Shown: piece after piece, positions 26,287 to 36,756 of the stretch
How positions within the stretch are numbered: the first letter of the stretch is position 1
Layout: each line of letters starts with the position of its first letter
DNA from: Calditrichia bacterium
GTDB taxonomy: Bacteria; Calditrichota; Calditrichia; RBG-13-44-9; J075
Direction: 5' to 3'
DNA: 64,000 nucleotides
Assembly (NCBI GenBank): GCA_020635015.1
Contig: JACKAP010000012.1
Coordinates: forward strand, 62,001 to 126,000
Translations under genes and position numbers: made by a program
Notes under the pieces: model-generated
Database searches by the model: none
Told to the model about the DNA's origin: nothing
What the model saw: the letters and a program-made list of their open reading frames with translations, nothing else

Positions 26287-26436
26287 ATCAATCTTCATCA
26301 CATAGGGTAAAGCTTCAAATAGAAGTCAACTAACTCAAAAAAATATTCACAGGAAATGTGAGATCGTTATCGTTCATAAATTAAATAGAACCTTATGCTT
26401 CGAATCGTAGTTGTTTAACAGGATTTTTTTATCAAC

Positions 26437-26832
26437 ATGCCAATTAACGCTAAAATGCAGGGGCTGGATATGATCAGTGCAGTAAAACGGTTATCGACCA
26501 AAGAAGAAGAATTGCAGCGCTTATTAGAACAGGGATATACCTTACCCAGACACATCGCCATCATTATGGACGGCAATGGCCGCTGGGCCAAGCGCCGGGC
26601 CTTTGCCCGGGTGGCCGGGCATAAAGAGGGCGTCAAGACCGTGAAACAGATCGTGGAAGCGGCCGGTCAGTTGGGGATTGAATACCTGACCCTCTATACC
26701 TTTTCCAAGGAAAACTGGCGCCGTCCCATGATGGAAGTCTCCTTGCTGATGAAGCTGCTGGTCAGTTCGCTGAAAAGCGAGCTCGATGAATTGATGGAAA
26801 AAATGTGCGCTTGCGGGCCATCGGCGATCTGA
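26437..26832 (+). CDS. uppS: Undecaprenyl diphosphate synthase, N-terminal fragment (frameshifted)
   Basis: The enzyme condenses eight isopentenyl diphosphates onto farnesyl diphosphate to make the lipid carrier for peptidoglycan and surface polymers. Visible here: HIAIIMDGNGRWAKRRAFARVAGHKEGVK with catalytic Asp and the P-loop-like region, and LTLYTFSKENWRRP. The frame is lost at an A6 run (26798-26803); one extra A gives ...DELMEKNVRLRAIGDL, the expected sequence. Residues after LMEK are out of frame. An internal ATG at 26470 could also be the start. Confidence 0.9.
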   Translation: MPINAKMQGLDMISAVKRLSTKEEELQRLLEQGYTLPRHIAIIMDGNGRWAKRRAFARVAGHKEGVKTVKQIVEAAGQLGIEYLTLYTFSKENWRRPMMEVSLLMKLLVSSLKSELDELMEKMCACGPSAI

Positions 26833-27251
26833 ACGATCTGCCGGAATTCGCCCGGGAGGAGTTGCTGAACGCCATGGAACGTACCCGCCATAACACCGGC
26901 CTCAATCTCAACCTGGCGCTCAGCTACGGCTCCCGCACCGAGATCGTCTCTGCAGCGAAAGATATTGCCCGGCGGGTGCGCGACGGCGAGCTCTACCTGG
27001 AAGATATCGACGATGAAGTCTTCGCCAACGCGCTCTATACCCGGGATATTCCCGATCCGGACCTGCTGATCCGCACCAGCGGCGAACAGCGCATCAGCAA
27101 CTTCCTGCTCTGGCAGTTGGCTTATTCCGAGCTCTACATCACCCGCACCTGCTGGCCGGCCTTCAAGCGGGAAGAGCTCTGCGAAGCCATCATCAATTAT
27201 CTGCACCGGGAACGGCGCTTCGGGATGATCAGCGAACAGGTGCAGAAATAA
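26805..27251 (+). CDS. uppS: Undecaprenyl diphosphate synthase, C-terminal fragment
   Basis: It continues the fragment above in another frame: RLRAIGDLNDLPE, TGLNLNLALSYGSRTEIVSA, then DPDLLIRTSGEQRISNFLLWQLAYSELYI, the conserved substrate-binding block (RTSGE-RISNFLLWQ). The ATG at 26805 is probably not a real start. Because UppS is normally essential, the split is most likely a missing base in the assembly. folC follows 11 bases later. Confidence 0.9.
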   Translation: MRLRAIGDLNDLPEFAREELLNAMERTRHNTGLNLNLALSYGSRTEIVSAAKDIARRVRDGELYLEDIDDEVFANALYTRDIPDPDLLIRTSGEQRISNFLLWQLAYSELYITRTCWPAFKREELCEAIINYLHRERRFGMISEQVQK

Positions 27252-27262
27252 GCACGCCCCCG

Positions 27263-28561
27263 ATGAGTTCATATCCGGACACGATCCGTTATCTGTTTGC
27301 CCTCCAGCGGGTGGGCATCAAGCTGGGTTTAGACAATATCCGCACCCTGCTGGAAGCAGTGGGCAACCCCCACACCCGCTGGCCGGCCATCCACCTCGCC
27401 GGCACCAACGGCAAAGGGTCCACCGCCGCCATGCTGGAGGCGATCCTGCGCCAGGGCGGATATCGAGTCGGGCTATATACTTCGCCTCACCTGGTCGATT
27501 TTACCGAGCGTATTCGGGTCGACCGCCAGCCGGTGTCCCGGGAGGTGGTAATCGAGTTCGTCGACAAGCTGCGCCCGGTGATCGATGCCATCCAGCCCTC
27601 ATTCTTTGAGGTGACCACTGCCCTGGCGTTCCGCTACTTCGCCGACTGCCGGGTGGATATCGCGATCATCGAAACCGGGATGGGCGGGAGGCTGGATTCC
27701 ACCAATGTGCTCACCCCGCTGGCCACCGCCATCACCCCGATCGGGATGGATCATCAGGAGTACCTGGGCGATTCCCTGCCGGTGATCGCTGCAGAAAAAG
27801 CCGGGATCATCAAGCCGGAGGTCCCCTGCCTGACCAACAATCACGATGCGGAGGTGCTGGAGGTGCTGCGCGAACATTGCCGGCGCCAAGGGGCGCGGTT
27901 TGTTTCCCTGGGCGAAACGCCGCATCCCCCGGAATTGCTCAGCGCGGATCTGGAGGGCAGCCGCTTTAACCTGCAGTATGAAACCGAACGCCTGGAGGGG
28001 CTGTTCCTCAACCTGCCCGGCGTTCACCAACTGAACAACGCCCTGCTGGCAGTGGGGGTAATCCGGGAACTGCGCCAGACCCTCCCGCTGCCGGAGGGCG
28101 CGATTGCCGCCGGGCTGCAAGATGTGCAATGGCGCGGGCGCCTGCACCGTATTTCCCGTGATCCGGATATCATCATCGACGTCTCCCATAATCCCGCCGG
28201 GGTGGCGGAAACCATGGCCTTCCTCGGCCGCTTTTACCGCCGGGAACAGATCCGGACGATTATTTTTTTACAATCAGATAAAGATTTCCGGAAAATTGGC
28301 GAATTAATATCAAAGTATGCTCATGCCGCCTGGGTAGTAGATCTGCCGGCCGGCAAGCCGCTGCCGCCGGAGAAGCTGCAAAATGCCATCGAAGCCGCCG
28401 GCGGAACGGCAAGCATTCTCCCGTCCTTCAACGCAGCATGGGAGGTTATAGCACAATCGCCAGAGAAGGACGCGTTGTGGCTGATTATCGGATCGCATTA
28501 CCTCGCCGGCGAGGCCTACCGGCAGCTGAGCGATGCAGTGGTCTCAGGGCCATTTAGTTAA
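27263..28561 (+). CDS. folC: Folylpolyglutamate / dihydrofolate synthase
   Basis: 432 aa, a Mur-ligase superfamily enzyme that adds glutamate to folates (and possibly to dihydropteroate). ATP loop HLAGTNGKGSTAAMLEAIL (residues about 43-61), SPHLVDFTERIRV, ETGMGGRLDSTNV, GMDHQEYLGDSL and WRGRLHRI are all family signatures. It directly follows uppS with an 11-base gap, so the two are probably co-transcribed. Confidence 0.94.
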   Translation: MSSYPDTIRYLFALQRVGIKLGLDNIRTLLEAVGNPHTRWPAIHLAGTNGKGSTAAMLEAILRQGGYRVGLYTSPHLVDFTERIRVDRQPVSREVVIEFVDKLRPVIDAIQPSFFEVTTALAFRYFADCRVDIAIIETGMGGRLDSTNVLTPLATAITPIGMDHQEYLGDSLPVIAAEKAGIIKPEVPCLTNNHDAEVLEVLREHCRRQGARFVSLGETPHPPELLSADLEGSRFNLQYETERLEGLFLNLPGVHQLNNALLAVGVIRELRQTLPLPEGAIAAGLQDVQWRGRLHRISRDPDIIIDVSHNPAGVAETMAFLGRFYRREQIRTIIFLQSDKDFRKIGELISKYAHAAWVVDLPAGKPLPPEKLQNAIEAAGGTASILPSFNAAWEVIAQSPEKDALWLIIGSHYLAGEAYRQLSDAVVSGPFS

Positions 28562-28948
28562 GGGGGCGTGATCAAGAAGTGGCAGTGGCAGTGGCAGTGG
28601 CAGTGGCAGTGGCAGTGGCAGTGGCAGTGGCAGTGGCAGTGGCAGTGGCAGTATTGTATTTCCTGCCGACTGCTACTGCCACTGCCACTGATTATATCAT
28701 AAACGATTGCGCTTAATATAGTGGCCGTGCGTCTTACTCAGGTATGCGGGCCAGATCACAAACCCGGAGGTTCTGCGACAATTTTCTTGATTTTCTAAAA
28801 TGTTGAATTTATATTTAGCCTCACGCTTTAGTCTCCGTTAACGCCTACAGCCTCCCCCATCCTCAGGAATTGAGAGGCACTTCTCGAGTAAAACCATGAA
28901 CATAGACATCGACTCACCAAACTAACTTCAAAATGGGGTATCTCAGCC
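28562..28948. repeat. GTGGCA hexamer array with TGCCAC arm, copy 2, in a gene-free stretch
   Basis: About 12 perfect tandem GTGGCA copies (28578-28652), a short centre, then CTGCTACTGCCACTGCCACTG (28669-28690, split by one variant hexamer). It is the same family as 365-442. The remaining 28691-28948 is AT-rich and presumably contains the rho promoter. No leader structure could be assigned. Confidence 0.85.
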
Positions 28949-30199
<1,251 letters not shown>

Positions 30200-30207
30200 G
30201 AAGACGT

Positions 30208-30307
30208 TTATGGGTTAAGGAGTTAATGGGGTGACCATGTAGGGTAGGGTCGCGACCCTACCCTACAACGTCCGTTTTTACCCATCCACTCATTAACCCA
30301 TTCACCT
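30208..30307. repeat. GGGTTAAGGAG-word inverted element with TAGGGTCGCGACCCTA core
   Basis: Outer words ATGGGTTAAGGAGTTAATGG and CCATCCACTCATTAACCC flank the core palindrome, and a GTCCGTTTTTACCC word follows it. Near-identical in plan to 3118-3232 and 35570-35683. Confidence 0.8.
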
Positions 30308-30391
30308 AGTAGAATTTCTTGGCGCTTGCATTCGGTTTTTTTTTTTGATACATTGCCGCGCTTTGAACGAATATTAAGGAGTAACAAAGAA

Positions 30392-30640
30392 ATGAAAAAA
30401 GATATTCACCCGGAATACAAGCTGGTGGTGTTTAAAGATTTATCGACTGATGTCGCATTTATGACCCGTTCGACGGCCCGGAGCAAAGAGACCATTGAAT
30501 GGGAAGACGGCAAGGAATATCCGCTGGTGAAAGTGGAAATTTCCAGCTCGTCCCATCCCTTCTTTACCGGAAAACAGCACCTGGTAGATACCACCGGCCG
30601 GGTCGAGAAATTCCTGAAGAAGTACGGCAATCGTCGTTAG
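30392..30640 (+). CDS. rpmE: 50S ribosomal protein L31, type B
   Basis: 82 aa. MKKDIHPEYKLVVFKDLST, SSSHPFFTGKQHLVDTTGRVEKFLKKYG are L31 hallmarks. The zinc-binding C-x-x-C pairs of type A are absent, so this is the zinc-independent type B form. The ATG at 30392 is preceded by AAGGAG. A strong terminator follows, so it is expressed alone. Confidence 0.95.
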   Translation: MKKDIHPEYKLVVFKDLSTDVAFMTRSTARSKETIEWEDGKEYPLVKVEISSSSHPFFTGKQHLVDTTGRVEKFLKKYGNRR

Positions 30641-30661
30641 CACCCCTTTTTTGACATTTTG

Positions 30662-30700
30662 AAAAACGGAATGCCTGTTTGAGGGGTATTCCGTTTTTTA
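30662..30700 (+). terminator. Rho-independent terminator of rpmE
   Basis: A stem ACGGAATGCC / GGTATTCCGT (one G-U pair) with an 8-base loop ends in TTTTTT. Upstream AAAAA also pairs with the T-run, so it may work in both directions. Confidence 0.88.
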
Positions 30701-30749
30701 TTGGTGTCGAGGAAGCAATGTTAAGGTGAAATTTGAGTTGATCAGAAAA

Positions 30750-30828
30750 GATGCTGGATACTGGATACTGGATAAAGACGTTCGAGCAACGTTTTTGCCA
30801 GCATCCAGCATCCAGCATCCAGCATCCT
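30750..30828. repeat. TGGATAC/TGGATGC inverted element
   Basis: Left arm GATGCTGGATACTGGATACT, centre AAAGACGTTCGAGCAACGTTTTTGCC (itself with GACGTT / AACGTT symmetry), right arm CAGCATCCAGCATCCAGCATCC. It is the heptamer family of 13266-13556 in compact form, just before prfA. Confidence 0.8.
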
Positions 30829-30906
30829 TCCTTATCGTAAAAATATTACAAATTCAACATGCATCACCACCCCTGGATTCGTAAAACATAATTTGATTGA
30901 GATATC

Positions 30907-31980
30907 ATGTTAGAGAAACTGCAACATCTGGAAACCAAATTTGAGAAGATCGCCGCCCGGATGGCCGATCCGGAGGTCGCCGGCGATCATGAGAAGTATA
31001 CCCAGTTGGCCCGGGAATACAGCGAACTGGAAGCCATCGTCAGGTATTACCGCCGCTACAAGACGGTGCTGGACCAGATCGCGGAGTCGGAAGGCATTCT
31101 CCGTGATTCCGACGACGAGGAACTGCGCGAGCTGGCCCGGGAAGAATTAACCTCACTGGAAGGTGAAAGCGAAACTCTGGAGAAACGCATTCAGCAACTC
31201 CTGGTGCCGCCGGACCCCAACGATTCGAAGAACACCATCCTGGAAATCCGCGCCGGCACCGGCGGCGATGAGGCGGGCATCTTCGCCGCCGATCTCTTCC
31301 GGATGTACGGCAAATACTGCGAGCGCAACCGCTGGAAGCTGGAGATCATCAGCGGCAGCGCCACCGAGCGGGGCGGATTTAAGGAAATCATCGCCCTGGT
31401 AACCGGCAAAGGCGCCTACGGCCGGCTGAAATACGAAAGCGGGGTGCATCGGGTGCAGCGGGTGCCGGAAACCGAATCTCAGGGCCGCATCCATACCTCC
31501 GCCGCGTCAGTGGCAGTGCTGCCGGAAGCGGCAGAGGTGGAGATCGACATTCCGGAGGCGGACATCCGGGTGGATACCTTCCGCGCCTCCGGACACGGCG
31601 GCCAGCACGTCAACACCACCGATTCCGCCATCCGCATTCTGCACCTCCCTACCGGGCTGATCGTCTCCTGCCAGGATGAGAAATCCCAGCTAAAGAACAA
31701 GGCCAAAGCAATGAAGGTGCTTAAAGCGCGCCTCTACGACATCGAGCTGCAGAAGCAGCAGGACGCCATCTCCAGCCAGCGCCGGGGGATGATCCGCAGC
31801 GGCGACCGCAGCGAGAAGATCCGGACCTATAATTTCCCTCAGGGACGGGTGACCGATCACCGCATAAACCTGACCCTCTACCGTCTGGAAGAAGTGATGC
31901 AGGGAGACCTGGACACCTTGATCGACGAACTGCAGATGGCCGACCAGGCGGAGCGGATGAAAGAAAGCGAGCCGCAGTAA
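30907..31980 (+). CDS. prfA: Peptide chain release factor 1
   Basis: 357 aa. It recognises UAA/UAG and triggers peptidyl-tRNA hydrolysis. The GGQ loop is at 231-233 (ASGHGGQHVNTTDSAIRI), with the RF1 decoding region before it (HRVQRVPETESQGRIHTS). First gene of prfA-prmC-rnr. Confidence 0.96.
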   Translation: MLEKLQHLETKFEKIAARMADPEVAGDHEKYTQLAREYSELEAIVRYYRRYKTVLDQIAESEGILRDSDDEELRELAREELTSLEGESETLEKRIQQLLVPPDPNDSKNTILEIRAGTGGDEAGIFAADLFRMYGKYCERNRWKLEIISGSATERGGFKEIIALVTGKGAYGRLKYESGVHRVQRVPETESQGRIHTSAASVAVLPEAAEVEIDIPEADIRVDTFRASGHGGQHVNTTDSAIRILHLPTGLIVSCQDEKSQLKNKAKAMKVLKARLYDIELQKQQDAISSQRRGMIRSGDRSEKIRTYNFPQGRVTDHRINLTLYRLEEVMQGDLDTLIDELQMADQAERMKESEPQ

Positions 31981-31984
31981 TTCG

Positions 31985-32845
31985 ATGAGCGAGACATGGA
32001 CGTTGCAGAGAGTCCTGAATTGGACGATCGGCTATTTCAACGAAAAACATATCCCCGAACCGCGCCTCAGCGCCGAGCTGCTGTTGGCCCATGTACTGGA
32101 CTGCAAGCGAATCGAGCTCTACGTGCAATTTGAGCGACTGCTGAGCCCGGAAGAGCGCGCCGACTACCGTGCCCTGATCCAGCGCCGCGCCGCCCGCGAA
32201 CCGGTGCAATATATCCTCGGCGAGACCGAATTTATGGGCCTGCCCTTCAAAGTGACCCCGGCGGCCCTGATTCCCCGGCCGGAGACCGAGCGCCTGGTCG
32301 ACCGCGTTTACGAGCACCTCCGTCAAAATTCCCATTCTTCTCCATCAATCCTCGATATCGGCACCGGCAGCGGATGCATCGCGATTTCCCTGGCGAAAAT
32401 GCTTCCGGAAGCGCAGGTGTGGGCGCTGGATCAAAGCGCCGCCGCCCTGGAACTGGCCAGAGAGAATGCCCGGCGCAATGACGTGACCCTGCAATTCCGG
32501 GAAAACGACATCTTCGATCCGGCGCTGACTTTCCCGGGACCGTTCAATCTGCTGGTCACCAATCCCCCGTACATCGCACAAGCCGACTGGGAAAATCTGG
32601 AACCGGAAGTGCGCCGCTTCGAACCCCGGGAAGCCCTGTTCGGCGGAGCGGATGGGCTGGATTTTTATCGCCGGATCGTACCCCGGGCCCAACAACTGCT
32701 GCTCCCGGGCGGCGGCATCTTCCTGGAAACCGGGTACGACCAGGCCCAGACCGTGGCGCAGTTGTTTGCTGCGGCACATTTTAAAACTGACATTCATCAA
32801 GACTATAACCAAATTGAAAGAATTGTGATTGCTTATTATGAGTAA
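31985..32845 (+). CDS. prmC: Release factor glutamine methyltransferase PrmC
   Basis: 286 aa. It methylates the Gln of the GGQ loop in release factors. SAM motif DIGTGSGCIAISLA (124-137) and catalytic NPPY (183-186) are present, with the N-terminal helical RF-binding domain (ELLLAHVLDCKRIELYV). It begins 4 bases after prfA, its natural partner, and overlaps the rnr start by 8 bases. Confidence 0.95.
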   Translation: MSETWTLQRVLNWTIGYFNEKHIPEPRLSAELLLAHVLDCKRIELYVQFERLLSPEERADYRALIQRRAAREPVQYILGETEFMGLPFKVTPAALIPRPETERLVDRVYEHLRQNSHSSPSILDIGTGSGCIAISLAKMLPEAQVWALDQSAAALELARENARRNDVTLQFRENDIFDPALTFPGPFNLLVTNPPYIAQADWENLEPEVRRFEPREALFGGADGLDFYRRIVPRAQQLLLPGGGIFLETGYDQAQTVAQLFAAAHFKTDIHQDYNQIERIVIAYYE

Positions 32846-34985
32846 AAAAACCAAGAAATCGAAAAAAAATCCTTATCAGGATCAAATCTTAAAGTTTTTA
32901 GAGCAGAATCCCAACCAGGCCTACCGGCGGAAAGATATTTCCCGGGCCCTGAAAATCGATAAATCCGGCTACCATCACTTCCGCAAGGCAGTGACCGAAC
33001 TGGCCCGGGAGGGCAAGATCGCCCACCTCAAGGGCGGCCGTTACGCCGCACTTGCCACCCAGAAGGCGGTGGAAGGGCTGCTGCAGATGACCCGCAAAGG
33101 CTTCGGCTTCGTCGCCGACGACAGCGGGGGGCCGGACATTTTCATCCCGGCCCAAAACCTAAACACCGCCCTGGACAGCGACCGGGTGCTGGTGCAGGTC
33201 TTCCGCTCCTCCCGAGGCAAAAGCCGGGAAGGACAGGTGACCACCATCGTCAGCCGGGCCACCGACATGTTTGTCGGCACCTACCACAAAAGCCAGTACT
33301 ACGGTTTTGTGGTGCCGGACAATCCCAAGGTCTACCGCGATTTCTACATCCCGGAAGGCAACGAGCTGAACGCCCAAAACGGCCAGAAGGTGGTGGTACG
33401 CCTGGGCAAATGGGAGTCATCCCAGATGAACCCGGAAGGAGAGATCGTCGACATTCTCGGCTTCCCGGATGATCCCGGGGTGGATGTCGCCTCAGTTGCG
33501 ATCGGCCACGGCCTGCCCCTGAAGTTCGGGCACACGCTGGAACGCCAGACCAACCAGATGACCCTGGAGATCACCCAAGATGAAGTGACGCGCCGTCTGG
33601 ATCTGCGCGATAAGCAGATCTTCACGATTGACCCCCCGGATGCCAAGGACTTTGACGATGCGGTCTCCCTGGAAAAACTGCCCAATGGCAATTATTACCT
33701 GGGCGTGCACATCGCCGACGTCAGCCATTTTGTGGAGGCCGGCTCGGCGCTGGACAAAGAAGCCCTGCAGCGCGGCACCAGTATCTACCTGGTCGACCGG
33801 GTGATCCCGATGCTGCCGGAGCATCTCTCCAACCAGTTATGCAGCCTGCAGCCCCACGAAGATCGCCTGAGCTACAGCTGCTTCATGGAGGTGGATGGGA
33901 AAGGCAAGGTAGTCAATTACGAGATCCGCGAATCGATCATCAACAGCAAGCGCCGCTTTACCTATCAGGAGGTGCAGGAAATCATCGATGATCCGAAAAG
34001 CAAAGACGGCTATGCCGGCATCCTGCGCGAGATGCACGACTTCAGCCAGTTCCTGCGCCAATGCCGCTTCGCGGAAGGCAGCATCGACTTCAACACGCCG
34101 GAGGTTCGCTTTATCCTGGATGAAAAAGGCCAGCCGGTCGATATCATTCCGGTGGTGCAACTGCACAGCCATCAACTGATCGAAGAGTTCATGCTCCTGG
34201 CCAACAAAACTGTGGCTGAGCACGTTTTCAAGATCGCCCCGGACGAGAAGAAACCCAATCCCTTCATCTTCCGGGTGCACGACAAACCGGACCAGGAGAA
34301 GCTGCATAAGTTCCGCGAGTTCATGCAGGCGCTGGGCTACAAGGTGCAGATCAAAGCCAACATCACCCCGGCGGATTTTCAGGCGATCCTGAAGCAGATC
34401 GAAGGGGGCACCGACGAGATCCTGATCAAGGAGGTGGCGCTGCGCACCATGATGAAAGCGGTTTATTCGCCGGTGAATGCCGGACACTTCGGCCTGGCCT
34501 TTAAGCATTATACCCACTTCACCTCCCCGATCCGCCGCTATCCCGACCTGATGGTGCACCGCCTGCTTAAGGAATATAACGGCGATCCCCTGCCCTTCAA
34601 GGAGAAGCGCGCCCGCAATCAGCAGTTGAAAGAGGTCTGCCAGATCACTTCCGACCGGGAACGCCGGGCGATGGAGGCGGAACGGGAAAGCGTGCGCATC
34701 AAGCAGGTGGAATGGCTGGTGCAGCATCAAGATCAGGAGTTTGAAGGGGTCATCTCCGGCGTCACCTCCTTCGGCATTTTCGTGGAAACCCTGCCTTATC
34801 TGATCGAAGGCCTGGTGCGGGTGGAACGGATGGAGAATGATTTTTATATCTTCGACGAAAAAACCTACTCGATGATCGGCCGGGAGAGCGGCGAAGTGCT
34901 CCGCCTGGGCGATCCGGTGCGGGTGCGGGTAGCCAGAATAGACCGGGAGCGCAATGAAGTCGATTTCGAGTTTATCAAAGCATAA
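32838..34985 (+). CDS. rnr: Ribonuclease R
   Basis: 715 aa 3'-5' exoribonuclease acting on structured RNA. Order: N-terminal basic HTH (YRRKDISRALKIDKSGYHHFRKAV), OB/cold-shock domains (LLQMTRKGFGFVADDSG), RNB catalytic core with the acidic cluster DPPDAKDFDDAVSL, HFTSPIRRYPDLMVHRLL, and a C-terminal S1 domain (FEGVISGVTSFGIFVETLPY). The start is the ATG at 32838, inside the prmC end. Confidence 0.95.
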   Translation: MSKKTKKSKKNPYQDQILKFLEQNPNQAYRRKDISRALKIDKSGYHHFRKAVTELAREGKIAHLKGGRYAALATQKAVEGLLQMTRKGFGFVADDSGGPDIFIPAQNLNTALDSDRVLVQVFRSSRGKSREGQVTTIVSRATDMFVGTYHKSQYYGFVVPDNPKVYRDFYIPEGNELNAQNGQKVVVRLGKWESSQMNPEGEIVDILGFPDDPGVDVASVAIGHGLPLKFGHTLERQTNQMTLEITQDEVTRRLDLRDKQIFTIDPPDAKDFDDAVSLEKLPNGNYYLGVHIADVSHFVEAGSALDKEALQRGTSIYLVDRVIPMLPEHLSNQLCSLQPHEDRLSYSCFMEVDGKGKVVNYEIRESIINSKRRFTYQEVQEIIDDPKSKDGYAGILREMHDFSQFLRQCRFAEGSIDFNTPEVRFILDEKGQPVDIIPVVQLHSHQLIEEFMLLANKTVAEHVFKIAPDEKKPNPFIFRVHDKPDQEKLHKFREFMQALGYKVQIKANITPADFQAILKQIEGGTDEILIKEVALRTMMKAVYSPVNAGHFGLAFKHYTHFTSPIRRYPDLMVHRLLKEYNGDPLPFKEKRARNQQLKEVCQITSDRERRAMEAERESVRIKQVEWLVQHQDQEFEGVISGVTSFGIFVETLPYLIEGLVRVERMENDFYIFDEKTYSMIGRESGEVLRLGDPVRVRVARIDRERNEVDFEFIKA

Positions 34986-35562
34986 GAGACTGCTGGCCGC
35001 CGTCTGGCTGGCGCTTTTGCTGAGCCCGGCGCTGTATTCCCAGGCATGGCAGGAGATCGGCCTGGATACCTTCCGGGTCGATTCCGGGGAAAAGGTCATA
35101 CTGGCTACGGAAGCCGGCTACGGCGCTGCTTTGCGCAGCGAGGAACAGCCGACGTTTCCGCGGCGCTTCTGGATCAAGGGGGATGTGCAGCTTCTTTCCG
35201 ATCCGGTGGAAACCGATGCTTTTTTCCTCTTCGGGACGAAGCATGACAGCACGGATTTCGTCTATGCCGCCGGCTATTCGCTGCAGCGTCAGGCAATCCT
35301 TTTCGGCCGGGTGGACCTGAGCGACAGCAGCGCCGCCGCCCTGGAGGTGCTGGCCCGCAAGGCGGTCGAGATCATCGATTCCCGCCGCCGTTACGTCTTC
35401 AAATTTATCTTCGACCATCAGACCAATGAATTGATTGCCGAAGTCAATGGCGTACCGATGACGGCGCCACTGCCGCTGAAAAGCAGGACGCTCAATTGTT
35501 TCGGATATATGGTGTACGATGGTGCCGTGCGTTTTCAGGCGTTGGAGATGGGTGGGGAGTGA
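34954..35562 (+). CDS. Secreted hypothetical protein
   Basis: 202 aa. It overlaps the rnr end by 32 bases and has GGGAG upstream, so it is probably translated with rnr. A signal peptide (RLLAAVWLALLLSPALYSQ) leads into a beta-rich domain (RRFWIKGDVQLLSDPVETDAFF, RYVFKFIFDHQTNELIAEVNG, MVYDGAVRFQALEMG), which looks like a lectin/glucanase-type jelly roll, though this is uncertain. No family recognised. Confidence 0.7.
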   Translation: MKSISSLSKHKRLLAAVWLALLLSPALYSQAWQEIGLDTFRVDSGEKVILATEAGYGAALRSEEQPTFPRRFWIKGDVQLLSDPVETDAFFLFGTKHDSTDFVYAAGYSLQRQAILFGRVDLSDSSAAALEVLARKAVEIIDSRRRYVFKFIFDHQTNELIAEVNGVPMTAPLPLKSRTLNCFGYMVYDGAVRFQALEMGGE

Positions 35563-35569
35563 GATGGCG

Positions 35570-35676
35570 TGAATGGGTAGATGGGTTAATGGGGAAAAAC
35601 GGAGGTAGGTAGGGTCGCGACCCTACCCTACGTGCTCCGAACAATATAATCCGTCCGTTTTTACCCATCCACCCAC
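35570..35676. repeat. GATGGGTTAATGGGG-word inverted element with TAGGGTCGCGACCCTA core
   Basis: Left words GAATGGGTAGATGGGTTAAT and AAAAACGGAGG, the core palindrome, then right words CCGTCCGTTTTTACCCATCC and CACCCACTCAC. The right arm reaches the amidohydrolase stop at 35677. Confidence 0.75.
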
Positions 35677-36756
35677 TCACACCTCCCGCCACAACACCTT
35701 TCCCCCCTGCAGCGTCAGCAGCACCCGGTTTTCCAGGAGCGCTTCCGGGGGTTCATGGAAGATGTCGCGGTCGATCAGGATAATGTCGGCCTTTTTACCC
35801 ACCGCAATGCTTCCGAGGTGATTCTCCTCATGCACCGCATAGGCACAGTTGAGGGTATAGGCTTGCAGGGCGGGAACCAACTCGATCCGCTCCTGTGGAT
35901 AAAATCCCGGCGCTGCCGGATCGCAGTTCAGTTTACGGGTCAGCGCGCTGTAGATGCCCTTCCAGGGATCGAAAGATTCGATCGGGGTGTCGGAGCCGAA
36001 GATCAGCCGGGCACCGCTGTTCAACAGGCTGTTGAACGCGTAGGCATACCGCCCCCGCTCTCCCCAGTATTGCTCGATCAGCGGAATATCACCGGCCAGG
36101 TGAATGGGCTGCATGCTGGCGATCACCGACTGCTGGGCAAATAGCGCGATATCGTCCGGATGGAGCAATTGGGCATGCTCGACCCGGTGGCGCAGATCCA
36201 GACGGCGGCTGGTGTCGGCCACCTCGCCGAAGGCCTGCAGCACCTTGCGATTGGCGCGGTCTCCAATGGCATGGATGGCGCAGGAAAGCTTTTGCGCCAC
36301 GCTCAGGGCGATCTTCTCCCGCAGCGCCTCCGCGCTCAGCACTTCCACCCCGGCATGATTCAGCCCCCGGTAATTGGTCAGCATGTCGGCGGTCTGCGAT
36401 CCCAGGGCGCCGTCGCTGAACATCTTCACCCCGCAAATCTTCAAAAAATGATTGCCCAGACCGGCGTGATACCCCTTGGCCTCGCTTTCCTTAAGATACT
36501 TGTCGGGAAAATACCAGAAGATGCGCAGCCCCAGCTCCCCCTGGTCGTAGAGTTGCTGGTAATGGGCAAAATCGTAGGGCGTTTCCACACTGTGCGCGGT
36601 CGTGATCCCCAGGCGGTGGAACTCCCGGAAGGTTTCCAGCAGGGCAGGATAGATTTCTTTAAATGAGGGGGGAGCGATACTCTGGAGGATTTGCTCGCAG
36701 GCTTTTCCTGGAGCACCCCGCTGGGCTCGCGGCGGTCCGGGTAACGCAGGATCCAT
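35677..36756 (-). CDS. YtcJ-like amidohydrolase, C-terminal part (frameshifted)
   Basis: It continues the ORF at 36441-37283: the true junction reads SGVLQEKACEQILQSIAPPSF. Contains GITTAHSVETPYDFAHYQ, CGVKMFSDGALGSQTADML, SCAIHAIGDRANRKVLQAFGE and LDLRHRVEHAQLLHPDDI (metal-ligand His and Asp of the TIM barrel), then GSDTPIESFDPWKGIYSALTR. Inserting one A in the AAAA run (TTTT at 36703-36706 on the plus strand) fuses both parts to about 530 aa, the normal family length. Confidence 0.85.
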   Translation of the reverse strand: MDPALPGPPRAQRGAPGKACEQILQSIAPPSFKEIYPALLETFREFHRLGITTAHSVETPYDFAHYQQLYDQGELGLRIFWYFPDKYLKESEAKGYHAGLGNHFLKICGVKMFSDGALGSQTADMLTNYRGLNHAGVEVLSAEALREKIALSVAQKLSCAIHAIGDRANRKVLQAFGEVADTSRRLDLRHRVEHAQLLHPDDIALFAQQSVIASMQPIHLAGDIPLIEQYWGERGRYAYAFNSLLNSGARLIFGSDTPIESFDPWKGIYSALTRKLNCDPAAPGFYPQERIELVPALQAYTLNCAYAVHEENHLGSIAVGKKADIILIDRDIFHEPPEALLENRVLLTLQGGKVLWREV

